Under the pieces are notes generated by a model that saw only the letters and a program-made list of their open reading frames with translations, searched no databases and had not been told where the DNA came from. From Anaeromusa acidaminophila DSM 3853 (GTDB lineage: Bacteria; Bacillota; Negativicutes; Anaeromusales; Anaeromusaceae): a stretch of 64,000 nucleotides of DNA. A program made the translations under genes and the position numbers. Where the stretch lies: NCBI RefSeq assembly GCF_000374545.1, contig NZ_KB894596.1, positions 1 through 64,000 of the forward strand. Direction: 5' to 3'. This document shows, piece after piece, positions 42,677 to 51,087 of the stretch (positions are counted from its first letter, which is position 1; each line of letters begins with the position of its first letter).

Positions 42677-44086
42677 ATGAGTGAGGAAGCCGGTAAGGAA
42701 CTCGATTTGAATGCGACACTGGCGGAATTAGTATCGGCTATTATTCGGCCGGGAATTACTTTTGCTGAAATGTACCAAATCGTCTTGCAAAAATCACAGG
42801 CCCTGACTGAAAGTCAGCATGGCTTTGTTTCTTCTATTGATCCTAAAACGAATGCCCATGTTAGTGATACATTGACAGAAATGCGTAAGGATGTTTGTTC
42901 CGTGAGCTCCGCGTTATATTCGCTTCCGGAGGGGCCGCATCATTTTTACCATGGTCTATGGGGGCATTCCTTGAATACGCGAGAAGCCTATTTTACGAAC
43001 CATCCTGGGGAGCATCCGGCAGCGAGAGGCTTGCCGGAAGGACATGTGCCGTTGATAAATTTTTTATCGGCGCCTGTTATGTTTGCAGGGGAATTATTGG
43101 GGCAAATTGCTTTAGCGAATTCTTCACGAGATTATACGCAAGAAGACCTTGAAGTCATTTCAAAGATAGGTAAAGTATATGCCATAGTGCTCCATAACAA
43201 GCAGCAGGAAAATGAACTGCGCAATAGCGAAGAGCGTTTTCGCCTGATGATCGACGGCGCGCCCTTTCCGATTGTTGTCTGTGGGTTGGAGGAATATTCG
43301 ATTCTCTATAGCAATCAGTTGGCTGCAAGTTTTTTTAACATATCGCAAGAAGAGGCGATGCTTTTAAAAATCACTGATTTTTATGTGGTGCAGAAGGAAC
43401 GTTTAAAAATGTTTGCTGAATTGCGGAAGCAAGGAAGGGTATTAGGGCGGGAACTGCAGCTCAAGAACCGTAAGGGTCAAATTTTTTGGGTCATTGTATC
43501 GGCGGTAAAAATGGAGTGGTTTGGCAAGCCGGTGGTCATGGTAGCGATTAATGATATTAGCGCTCGCAAAAAGATGGAAGAAGAATTACAGCGTTTAGCA
43601 ACGACCGATACATTGACAGGCATTTTGAATCGACGGCAGTTTTTCATTTTAGCCGAGCAGGAAGTAGAGCGTTCACGCCGCTATGGCAGAACCTTGGCCT
43701 TGCTTTTATATGATATTGATCATTTTAAGCAAGTAAACGATACTTTTGGGCATCAGGCAGGCGATGTTGTTTTGCGAGAACTTGCCAAACTTGTGCATGA
43801 GCAGTTGCGAAGAAATGACATTGAAGGGCGCGTGGGGGGAGAAGAATTTGCTGTTTTATTGCCGGAAACAACAATTTCTGAGGCTGTAGTGTTGGCAGAA
43901 CGCATCCGGGGAATTATTGAGAACTTTGCTATTAACATAGGAGAAACGTCTTTGCATATAACCGCAAGCTTTGGCGTGACTGCTGTTAAAGAGACCGATG
44001 TAGCCTTAGATTCGATTTATAAAAGAGCGGATAGCGCCTTGTATGAGGCAAAAAATGCCGGACGGAATCGCGTCGGCAGAAAGTGA
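42677..44086 (+). CDS. GAF-PAS-GGDEF diguanylate cyclase
   Basis: A 469-residue cytosolic signalling enzyme making cyclic di-GMP. A GAF-like domain spans about residues 20-175 (SQHGFVSSIDPKTNAHV and INFLSAPVMFAGELLGQIALAN), a PAS domain about 185-305 (RFRLMIDGAPFPIVVCGLEEYSILY), and the GGDEF domain about 310-469 with TDTLTGILNRRQFF, DIDHFKQVNDTFGHQAGD and the active loop RVGGEEFAVLLPE. The catalytic GGEEF is intact. No RxxD inhibitory site is obvious. It is a single-gene unit; the sensed ligand is unknown. Confidence 0.92.
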   Translation: MSEEAGKELDLNATLAELVSAIIRPGITFAEMYQIVLQKSQALTESQHGFVSSIDPKTNAHVSDTLTEMRKDVCSVSSALYSLPEGPHHFYHGLWGHSLNTREAYFTNHPGEHPAARGLPEGHVPLINFLSAPVMFAGELLGQIALANSSRDYTQEDLEVISKIGKVYAIVLHNKQQENELRNSEERFRLMIDGAPFPIVVCGLEEYSILYSNQLAASFFNISQEEAMLLKITDFYVVQKERLKMFAELRKQGRVLGRELQLKNRKGQIFWVIVSAVKMEWFGKPVVMVAINDISARKKMEEELQRLATTDTLTGILNRRQFFILAEQEVERSRRYGRTLALLLYDIDHFKQVNDTFGHQAGDVVLRELAKLVHEQLRRNDIEGRVGGEEFAVLLPETTISEAVVLAERIRGIIENFAINIGETSLHITASFGVTAVKETDVALDSIYKRADSALYEAKNAGRNRVGRK

Positions 44087-44106
44087 AAACAAAATACGTA
44101 AAAACC

Positions 44107-44136
44107 TTGAAGCGAACATTTGTTCTGTGATACAAT
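44107..44136 (+). promoter_or_regulatory. probable promoter of the radical SAM-DUF4130 pair
   Basis: TTGAAG (44107-44112), an 18-bp spacer and TACAAT (44131-44136), shortly before the start codon. Confidence 0.5.
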
Positions 44137-44173
44137 GCAGATAAGGATGTGAGTGGAAAAGGAAGTGGCGCTA

Positions 44174-45508
44174 GTGGACGTGTTCGAAAAGCTGAAAATC
44201 TTAACCGATGCAGCTAAATATGATGTTGCCTGCACGTCCAGCGGCGTGAATAAGCGAGCGCAAGCCGGGCAAATAGGGAGCGCTGCCGCCGCTGGCATCT
44301 GTCATAGTTTTTCCGCAGACGGGCGCTGTATTTCTCTTTTGAAAGTGCTGCAGACCAATGTGTGTATCTATGACTGCCAATATTGCGTCAATCGCTGTTC
44401 GAACGATACGCCGCGTACTTTTTTTACGCCGCGGGAACTTGCGGAATTGACGATTAACTTTTACCGGCGCAATTATATTGAAGGCTTATTTGTCAGCTCC
44501 GGCGTCATCAAAAACCCGGACTATACTTGCGAACAGTTAATTGCAACGCTGCGCATTTTGAGGGAGGAATATCGTTTTCATGGGTACATCCATGCCAAAG
44601 CTATTCCGGGCGCCGATCATCGTTTGACCGATCAATTGGGATTGTTGGCGGATCGAATGAGCATCAATATAGAACTGCCATCGCAGCGGAGTCTGGAACT
44701 GTTAGCTCCCAATAAGTCAAAACAGGCGATTTTAGCGCCTATGAAGCATATTAAAGAACGAATTCTGGAAAATACCACTGACATTGTCAAATATCGTCAT
44801 GCTCCTAAGTTTGCTCCGGCAGGGCAGAGTACGCAGATGATTGTGGGAGCGACGCCGGATACGGATCGGCAGATTCTTAATTTGACAGAAGGTCTGTACA
44901 AGTCCTATCGGCTGAAGCGCGTATTTTTTTCCGCCTATATGCCGGTAAATGAGACGGCGTTGCTGCCAGCGTTAGATACGAAACCGCCGTTATGGCGGGA
45001 GCACCGGTTGTATCAGGCGGATTGGCTTTTGCGGTTTTACAATTTTACGGCGCAAGAACTCTTGGATGAGGACAATCCTAATTTCAATCCTTTTTTGGAC
45101 CCCAAATGCCAATGGGCGCTGCAGCATCCGGAATGTTTTCCGGTAGATGTTAACCGGGCTAGCTACAAAGAACTTTTGCGGGTGCCGGGCATTGGCGTGA
45201 TTAGCGCGAAACGGATTGTGGCGTCGCGACGAACCGTGGTTTTGCGTCTTGAAGGGCTTAAAAAGCTTGGGGTAGTGTTAAAACGCGCGCAGTATTTTAT
45301 TACTTGCGGCGGTGTAGGCGCTGCCGAATTGCGAGCTAAGCGTTCACAAGTCGTGCAAGCGCTGTTGACCGATTCGGAAGGAAGAAGCGTGCGGCGAGAA
45401 ACGGCTTTAGGGGAACAACAACTGTCATTGTTTGCTGCACCGGAAGAACGCGGCGAAAGAGAGGCTAGAGGGGAGGCGTTTTTGTCATGTATGCGCGCCC
45501 TGAGCTGA
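44174..45508 (+). CDS. putative DNA modification/repair radical SAM protein
   Basis: A 444-residue radical SAM enzyme with CIYDCQYC (CxxxCxxC at residues 64, 68, 71) and extra cysteines early (YDVACTSSG, GICHSF). The C-terminal section has a helix-hairpin-helix motif, NRASYKELLRVPGIGVISAKRIV, for DNA contact. It matches the family that always travels with a DUF4130 partner and is assigned to DNA metabolism only by context. GTG 44174 is chosen because the protein then begins like its relatives and AAAAGGAA is upstream; GTG 44153 or 44165 are possible. It overlaps the partner gene by 22 bp. Confidence 0.82.
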   Translation: MDVFEKLKILTDAAKYDVACTSSGVNKRAQAGQIGSAAAAGICHSFSADGRCISLLKVLQTNVCIYDCQYCVNRCSNDTPRTFFTPRELAELTINFYRRNYIEGLFVSSGVIKNPDYTCEQLIATLRILREEYRFHGYIHAKAIPGADHRLTDQLGLLADRMSINIELPSQRSLELLAPNKSKQAILAPMKHIKERILENTTDIVKYRHAPKFAPAGQSTQMIVGATPDTDRQILNLTEGLYKSYRLKRVFFSAYMPVNETALLPALDTKPPLWREHRLYQADWLLRFYNFTAQELLDEDNPNFNPFLDPKCQWALQHPECFPVDVNRASYKELLRVPGIGVISAKRIVASRRTVVLRLEGLKKLGVVLKRAQYFITCGGVGAAELRAKRSQVVQALLTDSEGRSVRRETALGEQQLSLFAAPEERGEREARGEAFLSCMRALS

Positions 45509-46311
45509 TCTATCGGTATGACGGTACACTAGACGGGTTGCTTTGTTGCGTATTTGAAAGCTACGCTCAAAAAGAATTGCCAGGGGATATTGTGATACAG
45601 GGAGAAGCGGTAGAAACGCTGCTTTTTGAAGGAAAAGCCATTCCAACGGATCTGGAAAAGGCGCGGCGGGTTCGTGTATCGATCCCGCAGAAAATTTCTC
45701 CAGAAGCTTGGGAGTTTGTACAAAAAGCGTTTCTTACCTGTTTGCCTCGCAAGGAAGTTCATTTGCTGCTTTTTTTACGATTGGGATATCGGCATGGCGC
45801 AGAAATAATGCAGATGCTGGCGAATGATACAGTCCATACGCTGTTCAAAGCCGTGCGCCATTTAGAGCGCGAAAGCCATCTGTTTAAAGGGTTTATTCGC
45901 TTTGTGGCTGGTAATGGCGTACTAACCGCCCAAATTGAGCCGAAGAATTTTGTTTTGCCGTTGCTGGCGGAACACTTTTGCCAGCGTTTCCCAGAAGAGC
46001 GTTTTCTGATTCATGATCAAAGCCATGGTGTGGCGCTGGCATACCAGCCATATCAGTATCGGATTTGTCCGGTAGAAGAATTGGAGCTCCCGGCTCCGGA
46101 TGCAGAAGAACAAAATTATCAAGAGTTATGGCAACTGTTTTATAAAAGCATTGAAATCAAGGCGCGTCATAATCCACTTTGCCGTAGGACGCAAATGCCG
46201 CAACGATATTGGAAAAACATGACGGAAATGGTTGAGGAGCTTGCTAAATTGCCGGGAAGCGGCAAGGCTGCAAAGCAACTTTTTCAAGAACCTCTTCACC
46301 GTTTAACATGA
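45487..46311 (+). CDS. DUF4130 / TIGR03915-type DNA metabolism protein (radical SAM partner)
   Basis: A 274-residue protein that begins with YRYDGTLDGLLCCVFESY and contains the DUF4130 core (HLERESHLFKGFIRF, RFPEERFLIHDQSHGVALAYQPYQ), related in outline to uracil-DNA glycosylase fusions in other bacteria. The C-terminus has RRTQMPQRYWKNMTEM. It is translationally coupled to the radical SAM gene, with GGGGAGG as ribosome site. The two proteins are expected to act together on DNA, but no reaction is established. Confidence 0.83.
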   Translation: MYARPELIYRYDGTLDGLLCCVFESYAQKELPGDIVIQGEAVETLLFEGKAIPTDLEKARRVRVSIPQKISPEAWEFVQKAFLTCLPRKEVHLLLFLRLGYRHGAEIMQMLANDTVHTLFKAVRHLERESHLFKGFIRFVAGNGVLTAQIEPKNFVLPLLAEHFCQRFPEERFLIHDQSHGVALAYQPYQYRICPVEELELPAPDAEEQNYQELWQLFYKSIEIKARHNPLCRRTQMPQRYWKNMTEMVEELAKLPGSGKAAKQLFQEPLHRLT

Positions 46312-46318
46312 TGCTTTT

Positions 46319-46346
46319 TTTAACCGCGTAAGCGGTTTTTTCTTTT
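46319..46346 (+). terminator. terminator after the DUF4130 gene
   Basis: A short stem AACCGC/GCGGTT (46322-46327 with 46332-46337), with flanking A/T pairs, followed by TTTTTCTTTTT. Confidence 0.7.
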
Positions 46347-46472
46347 TGTAAATAAATTTGCAACTTGTGACAAAAGCGAAAGGATTTGAGAAAGATACTG
46401 CGAATAAGTACAACATCCTAATGTTATGTTATATTTACAGGAGCCACAAACCAAATAAAGGAGGGTGAAGGA

Positions 46473-47756
46473 ATGGAAAACATGGGTGCTGCAATGGGCG
46501 AAAAGCCCACAAAACAGCGGGTTATTCTTGTCTTGATTTTGTTAGTTACCCTATTGATTGCCTATCTAGACCGAGTCAATGTTTCCGTACTGTTGGCGGA
46601 TAATACGTTTCTTAGCGACATGGGCATCAAAGGACAGCCTGTGCAGATGGGCTTGCTTATGACCTTATTTTTAATTGCTTATGGTATTTCCAATGTTTTT
46701 CTCAGCCCCATTGGAGACTACTTGGGACCTCGAAAAGCTATGTGCTTATCCATCTTGTTGTGGTGCTTGTCATTGTTCATTGGCGGCATTGCGGCAACCT
46801 TCACCATTATGCTGGCAGCTCGGGTTATTCTTGGTATCGGTGAAGGCATGCATTGGCCCATGCAGAGCAAGTACGTCAAAAACTGGTTTCCTCCCCATGA
46901 AAGGGGCAAGGCGAACGCTGTGTGGGTTGTCGGGTTGATGGCTGGACCGGCGTTGGCTATGCCATTTTTGACCTGGGCTATTCAGTCGTTTGGCTGGCGT
47001 ACGAGCTTCTTCATCCTTGTTGGCTTTGGTTTGCTGCCATTGATCCTGCTGTGGTTTTATACGACTGATCATCCGCATCAGCATAAAGGTGCTAACCAGG
47101 CGGAGCGCGATTTGATTGAAGAAGGCCAAAAGGCTGAAAAAGAGCTAGAGGCGCAAGCCGGGCATAGTACGTTATGGGATAATATGAAAGCTTTTATATT
47201 CAATTATCGCTTTTGGCTGGTTACGTTGTATTATTTTTGCTTGGCTTCGATTTTTTGGGGAACCATGGCGTGGCTGCCTTCGTATCTCAAAGTGGCGCGT
47301 GGCTTTTCTTGGGCGGCTATGGGCGCTTGGTCGTCGCTTCCTTATGTTCTCGGCATTGTCAGTGTTTTGGCGTCGGGCTATATTTCAGACAAAATTGGTC
47401 GGCGTGCGCCTCTGTGCTTTGTATCCATGCTTGGCGCGGCGGCAGGTATCTATTTCGGCGCCTATGCACCGGATAACACAACCGCTGCATTGTTGATTTC
47501 CATAGGAATTGCTTCCATTGGTCTGGGGATTGCCCCGGCTTGGGCGATGGTGCAGCATATTGTACCCGGCAAGGCTATCGGAGCTGGCGCTGGTATGATG
47601 AATGGCGTTTCTAACGGCGGCTCGGCTTTTTCGCCGGTTCTTATCGGTTTCTTTATTAGCGCTTCCGGCAGCTATGTTGGCGGGTTGATGTTCTTGGTCG
47701 GCTTAGGAATGCTGGCAGCTTGTTGTGCAGCTGTATTGGCATACCAAAAATATTAA
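46473..47756 (+). CDS. MFS transporter, anion:cation symporter type
   Basis: A 427-residue, 12-helix major facilitator protein. Marks are YLDRVNVSV in helix 1, the loop GDYLGPRKAM (motif A), RVILGIGEGMHWPMQSKYVKNWFPPHERGKANA (family-specific central motif) and SGYISDKIGRRAP. This pattern is that of the ACS family carrying glucarate, galactonate, phthalate or similar organic anions. The substrate cannot be chosen from sequence. The start follows AAAGGAGGGTG. It lies directly upstream of the biotin genes but is separated by a terminator. Confidence 0.87.
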   Translation: MENMGAAMGEKPTKQRVILVLILLVTLLIAYLDRVNVSVLLADNTFLSDMGIKGQPVQMGLLMTLFLIAYGISNVFLSPIGDYLGPRKAMCLSILLWCLSLFIGGIAATFTIMLAARVILGIGEGMHWPMQSKYVKNWFPPHERGKANAVWVVGLMAGPALAMPFLTWAIQSFGWRTSFFILVGFGLLPLILLWFYTTDHPHQHKGANQAERDLIEEGQKAEKELEAQAGHSTLWDNMKAFIFNYRFWLVTLYYFCLASIFWGTMAWLPSYLKVARGFSWAAMGAWSSLPYVLGIVSVLASGYISDKIGRRAPLCFVSMLGAAAGIYFGAYAPDNTTAALLISIGIASIGLGIAPAWAMVQHIVPGKAIGAGAGMMNGVSNGGSAFSPVLIGFFISASGSYVGGLMFLVGLGMLAACCAAVLAYQKY

Positions 47757-47770
47757 AACGATAAAGATAG

Positions 47771-47806
47771 CGCCCGGTTCTTTAAGAACCGGGCGTTGTT
47801 TTTTTG
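47771..47806 (+). terminator. terminator after MFS gene
   Basis: A perfect 10-bp stem CGCCCGGTTC (47771-47780) with GAACCGGGCG (47786-47795), then TTGTTTTTTTG. Confidence 0.85.
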
Positions 47807-47818
47807 CCGGTTGTTTAA

Positions 47819-47850
47819 TTGTTAACCAGCAGAGCGGATGTGGTTTACTT
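47819..47850 (+). promoter_or_regulatory. BirA-type biotin operator over the -35 of the bioB operon
   Basis: TTGTTAACC-N14-GGTTTACTT (47819-47850) fits the BirA consensus TTGTAAACC-N14/16-GGTTTACAA closely. A promoter is formed by TTTACT (47844-47849) inside the right half site and TATGAT (47867-47872) with a 17-bp spacer, so BirA-biotinyl-AMP would block initiation. Confidence 0.8.
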
Positions 47851-47911
47851 TTGGCGAAAAATGCGATATGATAAAGGCAAACGTCAATACGACGTTATTT
47901 TTTTATCGATA

Positions 47912-47943
47912 AAGTTAACTTTGCTTTTCGAAAGGGTTAACCA
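47912..47943 (+). promoter_or_regulatory. second BirA-like site overlapping the bioB ribosome site
   Basis: AAGTTAACT-N14-GGTTAACCA ends at the base before the ATG. It keeps both GTTAAC cores and the N14 spacing but has a weaker left half. The ribosome site AAAGGG lies within it. Confidence 0.55.
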
Positions 47944-48927
47944 ATGAAAACAAATGCATCAGAGATTATCCGCTTAGGGGAACAGGTATTGACTGGGCGT
48001 CAATTAAGCGGCGAAGAAGCGTTAGCTTTGACCCGTATTGATGTGACCGATATTCCTCTTTTGGCGGCGTATGCCCATAAAGTTCGACAAGCGTTTGGCG
48101 GGAACCATGTGGATATGTGCGGCGTTTTGAGCGCGCGGACGGGGCAGTGTTCGGAAGACTGCAAGTTTTGTTCACAGTCGATTCATTACAGTACTCAAGT
48201 AGCGCCGCATGCGTTGTTGCCAATCGCTCAATTGGTTGAAGAAGCAAAGGCTGCGGAACAAGCAGGGGCCAAACGCATTAGTTTAGTTACCAGCGGCAAG
48301 GGCATGGAAGGGGATGCTGATTTTGAGGCCATTATATTACGCATCCAAGCGATTGCTGCAGAGACGAAGCTGCAAGTGTGCGCTAATCTAGGAACGTTGA
48401 ATCGGCAGCAAGCAATGCGGCTTCGCGATGCGGGCGTACGGCGCTATGCGCATAATTTGGAAACAAGCGTACGGTTTTATCCAGATATATGTACGACGCA
48501 TCCTTATCAAGAGCGGGCGGCTACACTGGCTGCGGCGAAAGAAGCGGGGCTGGAACTTTGCTCTGGAGGTATCATTGGGTTGGGCGAGGATTGGCAGGAT
48601 CGCATCGACTTAGCGCTGGCTTTACGTGAGTTTGCAGTCCAGTCAGTGCCTATTAATATCTTGAATCCCATTCCGGGAACGCCGCTAAGTGAACAGAAAC
48701 CCTTGCCGGTATTAGAAATTTTACACACGATTGCGTTATTTCGTTTGCTGTTGCCAGAGCCGATTGTGCGTCCTGCAGGAGGGCGCGAAATCAATTTGCG
48801 AGATATGCAGGGAGCAGCGATGTTGGCAGGAGCCAATGGGTTGATTGTGGGGCATTATTTGACTTTTTCCGGGCGCAATACGGCTGCTGATTTTCAAATG
48901 GCGGCTGATGCGCAATTGAAGCCATGA
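47944..48927 (+). CDS. bioB: biotin synthase-like radical SAM enzyme, divergent paralogue
   Basis: A 327-residue BioB-family protein, which would insert sulfur into dethiobiotin. The radical SAM cluster CSEDCKFC has Cys 69, 73 and 76. For the auxiliary cluster, two of three Cys ligands are present (146 in LQVCANLG and 206 in ELCSGGIIGLGE) with the Arg of AGGREINLR. The ligand matching E. coli Cys97 is Ser113 (KRISLVTSG), and the Asn before HN is Ala (YAHNLETS). These are unusual and may mean altered chemistry. It is preceded by two BirA-type sites and is followed by a conventional BioB 25 bp downstream. Confidence 0.85.
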   Translation: MKTNASEIIRLGEQVLTGRQLSGEEALALTRIDVTDIPLLAAYAHKVRQAFGGNHVDMCGVLSARTGQCSEDCKFCSQSIHYSTQVAPHALLPIAQLVEEAKAAEQAGAKRISLVTSGKGMEGDADFEAIILRIQAIAAETKLQVCANLGTLNRQQAMRLRDAGVRRYAHNLETSVRFYPDICTTHPYQERAATLAAAKEAGLELCSGGIIGLGEDWQDRIDLALALREFAVQSVPINILNPIPGTPLSEQKPLPVLEILHTIALFRLLLPEPIVRPAGGREINLRDMQGAAMLAGANGLIVGHYLTFSGRNTAADFQMAADAQLKP

Positions 48928-48952
48928 AATACTAAAACGAAGAGGTGCAAAG

Positions 48953-49948
48953 ATGAGTTATGATTTGATTTTTTCACTGGGAAAGAAAGTGTTGGCTGGC
49001 GAGGAACTGACTTTCGAAGAGGCCTTGTCCTTGAGTCAAATCGAGGAAGAAGATATTCCTTTGCTGTTAGCCGTAGCTAATAAAGTGCGTGAACAATTTA
49101 CGGGCAAAGCCGTGGATACTTGTGAAATCGTAAATGCCCGTTCCGGCAACTGCTCCGAAGACTGCAAATTTTGTGCGCAGTCAGCGCATCATGAAGTAAA
49201 GTTTGAAGCTTATCCTTTAATGAAAGAAGAAGATATTGTGGCTGCGGCTAAAAAAGCCGAACAAGACGGCGCCTACCGATTTTGTATTGTGACGGCCGGC
49301 TGTGGCATGGACGGCGATAAGGATTTTGAGAAAATATTAGGAGCCATTCGGCGTATTGGCAAGGAAACCAAATTGAATCGTTGCTGTTCTTTGGGGATCC
49401 TAGAGGCGGAACATGTTGCCGCCTTGAAAGAAGCGGGGATTACGCGCTACCACCACAACCTGGAAGCTAGCGAAAGCTATTTTTCTGAAATTTGTTCTAC
49501 TCATACTTATGAAGAGCGCATAGAGACCATCAAGCGAGTAAAGGAAGCGGGTCTGCAGAGCTGTTCCGGAGGAATTATTGGCATGGGCGAGTCTTGGAGG
49601 CAGAGGGTGGAACTTGCCTTTGCTCTAAAAGAGCTGGATGTGGATTCGGTGCCTGTCAATGTATTGAATGCCGTGCCGGGAACCGCTTTGGCGCAGCAAA
49701 AAAGACTGCAGCCACTCGAAATTTTACAAGCTTTTGCCATTTTTCGTATGGTGCTGCCTAAAAAAATCATCCGTTATGCAGGTGGTCGGGAACACAATCT
49801 AGGAGAGCTGGTGCCGCTAGGATTCTTGTCCGGTATTAACGGTATGCTGTTGGGCAATTACTTAACTACGTCCGGCCGCGGTCCGGAGCAAGACTTAAAA
49901 ACGGTAAACGGCTTGGGCCTTAGCCCGTTGTCGTTGGAAGAACGCTGA
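48953..49948 (+). CDS. bioB: biotin synthase BioB (conventional cysteine set)
   Basis: A 331-residue radical SAM enzyme. Cluster motif CSEDCKFCAQSAHH (Cys 67, 71, 74). All auxiliary-cluster cysteines of BioB are present: 111 (YRFCIVTAG), 144 or 145 (NRCCSLG) and 204 (LQSCSGGIIGMGE), plus the Arg in YAGGREHNLG. Extra cysteines at 117 and 144/145 are notable, since anaerobe-type BioBs can hold a different auxiliary cluster. ATG 48953 follows AAGAGGTGC. It is the second gene of the BirA-controlled operon; no other bio genes are in the window. Confidence 0.92.
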   Translation: MSYDLIFSLGKKVLAGEELTFEEALSLSQIEEEDIPLLLAVANKVREQFTGKAVDTCEIVNARSGNCSEDCKFCAQSAHHEVKFEAYPLMKEEDIVAAAKKAEQDGAYRFCIVTAGCGMDGDKDFEKILGAIRRIGKETKLNRCCSLGILEAEHVAALKEAGITRYHHNLEASESYFSEICSTHTYEERIETIKRVKEAGLQSCSGGIIGMGESWRQRVELAFALKELDVDSVPVNVLNAVPGTALAQQKRLQPLEILQAFAIFRMVLPKKIIRYAGGREHNLGELVPLGFLSGINGMLLGNYLTTSGRGPEQDLKTVNGLGLSPLSLEER

Positions 49949-49965
49949 TAGAAAAATTCGTACTG

Positions 49966-49996
49966 AAAGACCGCGCAGGCGGTCTTTTCTTTTTGC
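49966..49996 (+). terminator. terminator of the bioB operon
   Basis: AAAGACCGC (49966-49974) pairs with GCGGTCTTT (49979-49987) around a GCAG loop, then TCTTTTTG. Confidence 0.82.
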
Positions 49997-50096
49997 AGCA
50001 GGGGGCGTAATCAGCGAGAAATGGCAGGAATCTTGAAGGAATTTGAAGAATTGAATAGTAATAAAATTAAAATCTGGGCGAAAAGAGGAAGTATGC

Positions 50097-50681
50097 ATGT
50101 CGGTGCCGGAAAAAAAGAGAGTCGTTGTAGCTATGAGCGGAGCCAGCGGAGTGGTTCTGGGAATTGAAATTCTACGGGTGCTGAGAGAAATCCCTGCGTA
50201 TGAGACGCATGTCGTGCTTTCGCGGGGAGCGGAGCTGACCATTGCCGCAGAGACGGAGCATACGGTAGAGGAAGTGCTGCAATGGGCTGACTATGTATAT
50301 GACAATAGCAATGTGGGGGCGCGTATCGCCAGCGGCACTTTTAAGACGGAAGGCATGCTTGTGGTACCTTGCAGTATGAAAACGGTTGCCGGTATTGCCA
50401 GCGGTTATTCGGATAATCTGCTCTTACGCGCAGCGGATGTTACTCTTAAAGAGCGGCGGCCGCTAATTTTAGCGCCGCGGGAAAGTCCATTGGGGATTAT
50501 TCATTTGCGGAATTTGTTGGCGGTAGCGGAGGCTGGGGCGCTTCTTTTGCCTCCGGTTGTTTCTTATTACCAGAAGCCAAAGAGCCTTGCAGATATGAAT
50601 CGGCAGATTGCCGGGAAAATTCTCGACAAGTTGGGGATTGAAACACCTGGTTTTCGGCGCTGGGGTGACGCAGAACAATAG
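50097..50681 (+). CDS. ubiX: UbiX-family flavin prenyltransferase
   Basis: A 194-residue flavoprotein that attaches a dimethylallyl group to FMN to make prenyl-FMN, the cofactor of UbiD-type decarboxylases. Marks are VAMSGASGVVLGIEILR (FMN phosphate), VVPCSMKTVAGIASGYSDNLLLRAADVTLKERRPLILAPRE (active site) and MNRQIAGKILDKLGI. Length is full. ATG 50097 follows AAGAGGAAG. No ubiD-like gene is adjacent, so its client enzyme lies elsewhere. It is a lone gene before the nuo promoter region. Confidence 0.93.
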   Translation: MSVPEKKRVVVAMSGASGVVLGIEILRVLREIPAYETHVVLSRGAELTIAAETEHTVEEVLQWADYVYDNSNVGARIASGTFKTEGMLVVPCSMKTVAGIASGYSDNLLLRAADVTLKERRPLILAPRESPLGIIHLRNLLAVAEAGALLLPPVVSYYQKPKSLADMNRQIAGKILDKLGIETPGFRRWGDAEQ

Positions 50682-50718
50682 TAAATAAGAAAAACTGTCA
50701 TGAATTAGTTCCTATTTA

Positions 50719-50747
50719 TTGGAAAATTCTGTTCTTGATGATATACT
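50719..50747 (+). promoter_or_regulatory. candidate promoter in the ubiX-nuoA gap
   Basis: TTGGAA (50719-50724), a 17-bp spacer and TATACT (50742-50747). No coding frame follows it before the terminator at 50838. Confidence 0.45.
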
Positions 50748-50753
50748 ATAACT

Positions 50754-50868
50754 ATACTAATTGCTGTACAATCGGATACTGAAAAACTGAAGCGAATTTT
50801 TCTAAAAATAGAGGCATTCGCAAGAAGTTACACTGCGAAACGATGCTATTTTTAGGCATCGTTTTTTA
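50754..50868 (+). ncRNA. candidate small RNA of about 115 nt
   Basis: A promoter at 50719-50747 and a terminator at 50838-50867 bracket a non-coding stretch. It could fold with GCGAATTTTT...AAAAATAGAGGCATTCGC (stems GCGAAT/ATTCGC and TTTTT/AAAAA). No known RNA family is recognised, and the terminator could equally serve ubiX. Confidence 0.3.
50838..50868 (+). terminator. terminator between ubiX and the nuo promoter
   Basis: AAACGATGC (50838-50846) pairs with GCATCGTTT (50856-50864), followed by TTTAG. Confidence 0.8.
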
Positions 50869-51007
50869 GTTTCATAAGGCAGTAAATGCTTTTGCAATAA
50901 AAGAAACTGTGATGAAATATTACAATAATAACCGGTTCGTGATTTTGAAAGGCTATTTTTTGCTAAAAAGTGTTATTTTCAGAATTATTATTGAAAACTA
51001 ATTAAAA

Positions 51008-51036
51008 TTGACACTATGAGCAAGGAAGTCTAAAAT
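51008..51036 (+). promoter_or_regulatory. consensus promoter of the nuo operon
   Basis: TTGACA (51008-51013), exactly 17 bp, TAAAAT (51031-51036). The expected start near 51043 gives a leader of about 115 nt. Between ubiX and here the 478-bp gap holds the candidate small RNA and a TGTGAT-N5-ATTACA palindrome (50908-50924) that may bind a regulator. Confidence 0.75.
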
Positions 51037-51087
51037 ATAAATATCAATAAATGTATACAGAATACTTTTATTTAATTTAAATTAATA

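Noticed and set aside
50908-50924. TGTGAT-N5-ATTACA as a CRP/FNR or Rex operator before nuo
   Set aside because: The spacing is 17 bp overall with an odd centre and does not match either consensus; it is kept only as a weak note.
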